Source: Collinsella aerofaciens (lineage in GTDB: Bacteria > Actinomycetota > Coriobacteriia > Coriobacteriales > Coriobacteriaceae). From it: DNA of 64,000 nt. Shown here piece by piece: positions 59,055 through 64,000 of the stretch. Each line of letters starts with the position of its first letter. Position 1 is the stretch's first letter. Location: contig NZ_JAHONA010000004.1 of assembly GCF_019131995.1 (NCBI RefSeq), forward strand, positions 1 through 64,000, read 5' to 3'. The translations under genes and the position numbers were made by a program. A model generated the notes under the pieces. It searched no databases. It was not told where the DNA came from and was given only the letters and a program-made list of their open reading frames with translations.

Positions 59055-61286
59055 CTAGAAGTTGGCGTCGTTGAGCTGTTCGCTCTCGAGGCCGTCGAGC
59101 TGTTGCTGTTCGGGCGTATCGGCGACGCTCTCGAGCAGCTCGGTGGGATCGACGTTCATGTCCCTACCGGCCTCGTTGCCATTGACCAAGTCGTCCGAGA
59201 AGATGTCGACTTCCATTTCCTCGGCCTCTTCGATCTGAACCTCGAGTGGCACCTGGGTGCGCACAAGTTTGACGGCCGGGCGCATGCGAGCAAAGAGCGG
59301 TACGTACTCAATGATGATGGCCGAGTTCTCGAGACCATACCAACGTGCCGGGCTTCCACAGGCGCGGCGGACGGCGTACTTGATGGCCATGACGCGATGG
59401 TCGTTGCGGTTGATGTCCGTTTCGGGGGCAAGCATCTTGCGCAGCATACAAAAACGGAAGTCGCCCACGTTGCCGCGTGTCTCGTAGATGGAGTAGGTGT
59501 GATGCTGCGGCGGCAACTCACCCGATGCCATCAGGTCGCCAACGATCTGGCGCAGGTAGGCGTTGATGCGTTGATTGACCTTAAAGCCCAGGTCCAAGCG
59601 CACGCGGAATAGGAAGTCTGTGCCAAAGGTCTCGACGGAATACTCGTGCGTATAGGGCTCATCGGTGACATGCACGTTGATGAACCAGTATGCCTTGGCG
59701 CGCTTGGGATGCTTATCCAAGATGGAGTAGAGCACGTCGCGGTCGAGCGTGAGCGGGTCGGGACTGTTGGTAAGGAACACCAGATTGTCGGCGAGCACGG
59801 GGTAGGTCTCGTCGTTGCGCAGGCGGCCGAGCTGGTCAATGTACTTGGAGACGGGCAGCAGGATCGTCTGCGTGCGCTCGATGGCGGTGCCGCGGCGCCA
59901 CACGTACATAAGGCCAAACAGCAGCGCGGCCAGGAAGATCATGACGTAGCCGCCGTCAAAGAACATGGTGAGGCACGAAGCGAAGAAGCACAGCTCAATG
60001 GCACCAAAGAGCAGGGCGAAGACGCAGGCGCCCAGCTTGTGTTTGAGGATGCCGGCGATGTAGCTCGTCAAAAGCGTCGTGGTCATGAGCATGGTCACGG
60101 TAATGGCGAGGCCGTAGGCGCTCTCCATGCGCTCGGAGTTTTGGAACAGCAGCACGATGAAGATACAGCCGACCCACATGATGTTGTTGACGAGCGGAAT
60201 ATAGAGTTGGCCCTTGGTGTCGCTGGGGTAGTGGATGCGCAGATGCGGCATGAGATTGAGACGGGTTGCCTCGGATACCAGCGAGAACGAGCCGGTGATG
60301 AGCGCCTGCGAGGCGATGATGGCCGCTACGGCCGAAAGCACGATGGCAAAGGGGCGCAGGGGCTCGGGGAGCATCATATAGAACGGGTTGACGATATCCA
60401 TCGCGAGCATCTGGGGGTTGGAGTTATTGGCGAGCAGCCAAGCTCCTTGACCCAGATAGTTGAGGATAAGGGCCGCCTTAACAAACGGCCAGGATGCATA
60501 GATGTTAGCCTTGCCCACGTGACCCATGTCCGAATAGAGCGCCTCGGCGCCGGTCGTCGACAGGAAGACGAAGCCGAGCACCATGATGCCCGAGTGGTTG
60601 ATGGGCGAGAACAGGAACATGATGCCGCGGATGGGGTTGAGCGCGCGTAGGATGGACAGGTTGCCGAGCATGTTGAACAGGCCGGCGCCAGCCAAGAACA
60701 GGAACCACAGCGTCATGAGCGGCCCGAACAGCTTGCCGATCGACGAGGTGCCGGCGCGCTGCATGGCAAACAGGCCACAGATAATGATGATGGTGATGAT
60801 GATGACGTTGGTCTGGCCGTCACCCAAAAGCGCATGGCCCCACTCGATAGTGCGCAAGCCCTCGATGGCCGTGGTAACCGTGACGGCGGGGGTGAGGATG
60901 CCGTCGGCGAGCAGCGCCGCGCCGCCGATCATGGCGGGAAGGATCAGCCACGGCGCCACTTTGCGCACCAAGCTAAACAGGGCGAAGATGCCGCCCTCGT
61001 TGTGGTTATCGGCCTTCATGGCGATAACCACGTACTTGACCGTGGTCACGAGCGTCATGGTCCAGATGACGAGCGAAAGCGCGCCCAGGATCATGTCCTC
61101 GCTGACGGTACCGATGCCGCCGTTGTTGGCAACGATTGATTTCATGGTGTACATGGGGCTCGTGCCGATGTCACCGTAGACGACGCCGAGCGTTACGAGC
61201 AGCATGCCAGCGGAGAGGGGAATGGCTCCATGCCCGCCTTGACCACGCTGGTCTTGGGGGCTTGCCTCCAGTTTGTTGTGTGCCAC
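59055..61286 (-). CDS. kup: KUP family potassium transporter
   Basis: About 743 residues. The N-terminal half has about 12 helices with the KUP signature VTLGVVYGDIGTSPMYTMKS (TM1), FRALNPIRG-like LRALNPIRGIMFL and FVFLSTTGAEALYSDMGHVGK. A long C-terminal cytoplasmic domain ends in an acidic tail (EEAEEMEVDIFSDDL). It is longer than E. coli Kup because of that tail. GTG 61286 has AAGGGAG 5 nt upstream and is preferred over the ATG at 61304, whose upstream is poor. It imports K+ coupled to H+. An AATAATCCCC palindrome lies upstream. Confidence 0.93.
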   Translation of the reverse strand: MAHNKLEASPQDQRGQGGHGAIPLSAGMLLVTLGVVYGDIGTSPMYTMKSIVANNGGIGTVSEDMILGALSLVIWTMTLVTTVKYVVIAMKADNHNEGGIFALFSLVRKVAPWLILPAMIGGAALLADGILTPAVTVTTAIEGLRTIEWGHALLGDGQTNVIIITIIIICGLFAMQRAGTSSIGKLFGPLMTLWFLFLAGAGLFNMLGNLSILRALNPIRGIMFLFSPINHSGIMVLGFVFLSTTGAEALYSDMGHVGKANIYASWPFVKAALILNYLGQGAWLLANNSNPQMLAMDIVNPFYMMLPEPLRPFAIVLSAVAAIIASQALITGSFSLVSEATRLNLMPHLRIHYPSDTKGQLYIPLVNNIMWVGCIFIVLLFQNSERMESAYGLAITVTMLMTTTLLTSYIAGILKHKLGACVFALLFGAIELCFFASCLTMFFDGGYVMIFLAALLFGLMYVWRRGTAIERTQTILLPVSKYIDQLGRLRNDETYPVLADNLVFLTNSPDPLTLDRDVLYSILDKHPKRAKAYWFINVHVTDEPYTHEYSVETFGTDFLFRVRLDLGFKVNQRINAYLRQIVGDLMASGELPPQHHTYSIYETRGNVGDFRFCMLRKMLAPETDINRNDHRVMAIKYAVRRACGSPARWYGLENSAIIIEYVPLFARMRPAVKLVRTQVPLEVQIEEAEEMEVDIFSDDLVNGNEAGRDMNVDPTELLESVADTPEQQQLDGLESEQLNDANF

Positions 61287-61385
61287 GTGGACTCCCTTAG
61301 ACATCCGGCCCCTGCAAAGGGCAGCAGACCTTTATGCCATCTTTATACATATAAGAGCAGTTTGGCACATCGGGGTGTTTTAGAC

Positions 61386-61409
61386 AATAATCCCCATCTG
61401 GGGATTATT
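61386..61409. promoter_or_regulatory. perfect palindrome upstream of kup
   Basis: Arms AATAATCCCC / GGGGATTATT (10 bp) with ATCT between. It lies between the end of the EamA gene and the kup start, both on the minus strand. It could be an EamA terminator or a kup operator. Confidence 0.5.
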
Positions 61410-61443
61410 CATGTACGCAGGTGGCATTTCAAAGCAGGGGCTG

Positions 61444-62355
61444 TTAGGCGCGTGCTGCCTGAGCGATGCCGGTCTTGGCACCTGCGCGTTTGCCGGCGAG
61501 TTCGCAAAAGATCGCGCCGCCGATGATAAGTGCGGCACCCATCAGACGGACCGGCGTTATGGCTTCGCCTAAAAGGACGGCCGAGAACACGACGGCCGAA
61601 AGCGGCTCGAGGTAGCCGACGACCGCGACAGTCTGGACGGGCAGCTTGGCGACAGCACTAAAATAGAGCAGGCAGCCAATGCCGGTGTTGACGACGCCGA
61701 GCATGACGACGGTGCGCCAATCAATACCGGCGGCGACGCCGACGGACAGGAATGAGGGGGCGCCCTGCGTGATGAGCGTGAGGACCAGCGCGGTCACAAA
61801 GGCGGCGCTCACCTGGAGCGTGGAGTTTTCGAGGCCTTCGATGTGTGGCGCACCCTTGCTGGCGATGACCATCAGCGCATAGCAAAATGCCGAGGCGATG
61901 CCGCAGGCGATACCCGCAATGGGCATATTGCCGCCTAGACCTTGCGCTGCAATGAGAAAAGCGCCGCAGGCGACGGCGATAAACCCGGCGATTTTGCCGC
62001 CGGTCAGCTTTTCGCCAAAGATGAGTGGGGAGAGGACCATGACGATGATGGGGCCGCAGTAGTACAGCAGCGAGGAAACGCCGACGCCGATCGTCTGGTA
62101 GGCTCGGAACAGAAAAATCCAGCTGGCGCCCAGCGCGGCTCCCGAGAGGAGGAGGGCTGCGGCTTCGCGGGGGCGAGATGGCGCCTGCAACTTATGGCGT
62201 TGGGTGATGGCGAGGATGGTGACAAGCGAGAGTGCGCCCAAAAACGTGCGCAGGAGCACGATATCGGAGCTCGGCAGCGCGATGGCGGCGGCGATGATGC
62301 CGTTGGAGCCAAACAACAGCAATGCTGCTAAGTACGTAAACAGTCCGTTGTTCAT
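61444..62355 (-). CDS. EamA/DMT family transporter
   Basis: A 303-residue protein with ten hydrophobic segments in two EamA repeats (TYLAALLLFGSNGIIAAAIAL; LCYALMVIASKGAPH-like second half; FCELAG near the end). GAGGGG precedes ATG 62355. It is divergent from a LysR gene, like the pair at 20.8-22.7 kb. RarD- or YdcZ-like relatives export metabolites; the substrate is unknown. Confidence 0.87.
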   Translation of the reverse strand: MNNGLFTYLAALLLFGSNGIIAAAIALPSSDIVLLRTFLGALSLVTILAITQRHKLQAPSRPREAAALLLSGAALGASWIFLFRAYQTIGVGVSSLLYYCGPIIVMVLSPLIFGEKLTGGKIAGFIAVACGAFLIAAQGLGGNMPIAGIACGIASAFCYALMVIASKGAPHIEGLENSTLQVSAAFVTALVLTLITQGAPSFLSVGVAAGIDWRTVVMLGVVNTGIGCLLYFSAVAKLPVQTVAVVGYLEPLSAVVFSAVLLGEAITPVRLMGAALIIGGAIFCELAGKRAGAKTGIAQAARA

Positions 62356-62384
62356 ACGCTGACATCCCCTCTATATCCGAGCAT

Positions 62385-62401
62385 GTTCACTATGGGTGAA
62401 C
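62385..62401. promoter_or_regulatory. palindrome in EamA-LysR divergent promoter
   Basis: GTTCAC-TATGG-GTGAAC, perfect 6-bp arms with a 5-nt spacer, lies 30 nt from the EamA start and 73 nt from the LysR start. It is a plausible LysR box. Confidence 0.5.
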
Positions 62402-62473
62402 TGGCTATAGAAGAAAAGCGAATAAAATTCATAGATAACATGACAAAAGCTCATGCATATGTGGAGGGGTGCC

Positions 62474-63331
62474 GTGGAAACGAATATTCAAAAGATGCAG
62501 GTGCTGCTTGAGACCGTGCGCGCCGGAAGTTTTACGCGCGCCGCCGAGCGGCTGAGCTATTCGCAGTCGGGCGTGAGCCGTATGGTGGCCGATCTCGAGG
62601 CCGACTGGGGCTTTAAAGTGCTCGATAGAAGCCGCGAGGGCGTAGTGCTTTCTGCCGATGGGCGGCAAGTTATGCCGGCGGTCGAGGCGTTGTGCGAGGA
62701 ATTTGTTCGTTTGCAGCGACGGGTGGATGAGATGCGTGGGCTCATGCGCGGCAAAATCTGCATCGGTACGTTTTCGAGCGTGGCGACCCACGTGCTGCCG
62801 CCGGTGATTGCGCACTTTCGCGCCGATCACCCGGACGTCGATTACGAGCTGCTGATGGGTGATTACTCCGAGATTGAGCAATGGGTGGCGGAAGGTCGCT
62901 GCGACCTGGGCTTTATTCCGCGCGAACCACGCGGCGCCGGCATGGCGTCGCGGCCGTTGGTGCAAGATGAGTTGATGGCCGTGGTGCCAGCGGACTCCTC
63001 GCTTGCTACCGCGGAGGTCGTTTCCCTTGCCGATTTGGCCAACGAGCAGTTTATTCTGCTGGAACGCGGTAGCGACGACGAGATTACGCCGCTGTTTCAC
63101 CGCGCGGGCCTGGCGGTACGCTCTAAGCTGTCGACCTGGGATGATTATGCGATTATGGCCATGGTCGAGGACGGTCTGGGCGTGAGCATTCTTCCGGCGC
63201 TCATCTTGCGCCGCTGCCAGTTCGATGTTGCCGTGCGCCCGCTCGAGGGACATCCTCATCGGCAGATCAACGCCATATACCGCACCGCTGACGTTTCGCT
63301 TGCGGCGGCTCGTTTCCTTGAATATCTCTAA
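62474..63331 (+). CDS. LysR family transcriptional regulator
   Basis: A 285-residue LTTR. The helix-turn-helix is AGSFTRAAERLSYSQSGVSRMVADLEADWGFKVLDRS, and the effector domain ends with DDYAIMAMVEDGLGVSILPALILRR. It is most like the other EamA-linked LysR (DDYTIMAMVEEGLGVSM). GTG 62474 has GGAGGGG 4 nt upstream, and the longer in-frame extension is rejected. It likely regulates the divergent EamA gene. Confidence 0.88.
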   Translation: METNIQKMQVLLETVRAGSFTRAAERLSYSQSGVSRMVADLEADWGFKVLDRSREGVVLSADGRQVMPAVEALCEEFVRLQRRVDEMRGLMRGKICIGTFSSVATHVLPPVIAHFRADHPDVDYELLMGDYSEIEQWVAEGRCDLGFIPREPRGAGMASRPLVQDELMAVVPADSSLATAEVVSLADLANEQFILLERGSDDEITPLFHRAGLAVRSKLSTWDDYAIMAMVEDGLGVSILPALILRRCQFDVAVRPLEGHPHRQINAIYRTADVSLAAARFLEYL

Positions 63332-63390
63332 AAGCGCGTACCTGTTGTCTACTTTGGGACAATTCTCGGGGTTCGGTACATTTTCTTATG

Positions 63391-63473
63391 AAATTGAACT
63401 TTCGGATAATGCGCCGCGCTATACTGCTGCCTAAATTGAACTCAGGTTCAATTTGTGTTCTATAAATTGAACT
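63391..63473 (+). promoter_or_regulatory. phased AAATTGAAC operators upstream of the XRE-aminotransferase gene
   Basis: AAATTGAAC occurs at 63391-63399, 63433-63441 and 63464-63472. A reverse copy GTTCAATTT at 63446-63454 completes a perfect palindrome with the second (AAATTGAAC-TCAG-GTTCAATTT). The forward copies are 42 and 31 bp apart, close to 4 and 3 helical turns. The last lies about 21 nt before the start codon. Confidence 0.7.
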
Positions 63474-63493
63474 TTGCCAGCAAGGAGGTTCTA

Positions 63494-64000
63494 ATGGCCC
63501 AAGAGACGTTTAGCGATCGCCTGCGACAGACCATGTCCGATCGCGACGTTCGCCAGTCGGATGTAATCCGCGCATCGGAGATGCTCGGCAAAAAACTCGG
63601 CAAGAGTCAGATGAGCCAATATGTGAGCGGCAAGACGATCCCGCGGCGCGATGTGGCAGAGCTGCTCGCCCGTATTTTGGAGGTCGATGTTTCCTGGCTG
63701 CTCGCCAGTGACGCCGATCAAGTCGAGACGTCCTCGTCCCATAACGTTGCCAAATCCGAACCTAGTCTCTCAGCTCAAATTCCAAGGAGCACCACCATGC
63801 GTACTTTTTCTAAATCCACCAAGCTCGATAACGTCCTGTATGACGTGCGCGGTCCCGTCGTCGACGAGGCTGCCCGTATGGAGGACGAGGGCGAGCGCAT
63901 CCTCAAGCTCAATATCGGCAACCCGGCGCCCTTCGGTTTTCGCACGCCCGACGAGGTTATCAAGGACATGCGCCAGCAGCTGCCCGACTGCGAAGGCTAT
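63494..64000 (+). CDS. XRE HTH domain fused in frame to an aminotransferase (partial, runs off the window)
   Basis: Open from ATG 63494 (AAGGAGG upstream) to the window end, no stop. Residues 1-78 are an XRE-type helix-turn-helix (GKSQMSQYVSGKTIPRRDVAELLARILEVDVSWLLAS). After a Ser-rich linker comes MRTFSKSTKLDNVLYDVRGPVVDEA...ILKLNIGNPAPFGF, the N terminus of an AlaA/AlaT-type alanine aminotransferase. A second start (ATG 63797) has its own AAGGAG 8 nt upstream in the same frame, so a free aminotransferase could also be made. Confidence 0.85.
   Translation, partial: MAQETFSDRLRQTMSDRDVRQSDVIRASEMLGKKLGKSQMSQYVSGKTIPRRDVAELLARILEVDVSWLLASDADQVETSSSHNVAKSEPSLSAQIPRSTTMRTFSKSTKLDNVLYDVRGPVVDEAARMEDEGERILKLNIGNPAPFGFRTPDEVIKDMRQQLPDCEGY

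Noticed and set aside
61287..61443. c-di-AMP (ydaO-type) riboswitch ahead of kup
   Set aside because: The leader is too short and lacks the conserved blocks; only a 24-bp palindrome is present.

Overview
The window is high-GC DNA with short intergenic gaps and strong AAGGAG-type ribosome sites. Its gene content points to a gut Coriobacteriia, most probably Collinsella. The signs are a bile salt hydrolase, surface proteins ending in an LAATG sorting signal, hybrid kinases with solute-binding sensors, and dense EamA/MATE/NCS2 transporters. This assignment is inference; no rRNA or marker gene is present.

Layout. 0-13.5 kb: glutaredoxin, an XRE-TipAS regulator, TrmO, a MalY/PatB aminotransferase, a solute-binding lipoprotein with a hybrid histidine kinase, a second kinase carrying its own solute-binding domains, a K+ channel, a LOG-family enzyme, a ClC channel and an EFR1 ferredoxin-flavodoxin. 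13.5-16.7 kb: a decayed, repeat-rich stretch, a YtrA-type GntR/ABC operon, and a strictly regular array of eight alternating 15-bp motifs. 16.7-29.9 kb: prfC, a queuosine-precursor transporter behind a candidate preQ1 riboswitch, an SDR enzyme, ung, an EamA/LysR pair, MATE, several rRNA/tRNA modification enzymes and a TetM-like GTPase. 29.9-35.5 kb: two paralogous AAA ATPases bracketing an acetyltransferase and a UvrA2-like protein, with members of a GGGAC palindromic repeat family at the gene ends. 35.5-44 kb: TrmL, CobW, an ArsC-like protein, a flavoprotein, two tandem c-di-GMP proteins and a patatin. 44-46.3 kb: a thiamine operon under a TPP riboswitch. 46.3-51.6 kb: HAD phosphatase, LysR plus MetE-like protein, uracil permease, and an esterase broken by an amber codon. 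51.8-57.2 kb: a tandem duplication of a sortase-anchored beta-helix-like protein, derived from the 3' flank of a purine permease. 57.3-64 kb: a deformylase-like protein lacking its catalytic Glu, bile salt hydrolase, Kup, a second EamA/LysR pair, and an XRE-aminotransferase fusion that runs off the window.

Functional themes are envelope sensing and transport, RNA modification, cofactor salvage and c-di-GMP turnover. The least explained signals are the 40-bp-phased array at 16271-16566, the inverted element at 13867-14051, the GGGAC repeat family and the phased operators ahead of the terminal fusion gene.
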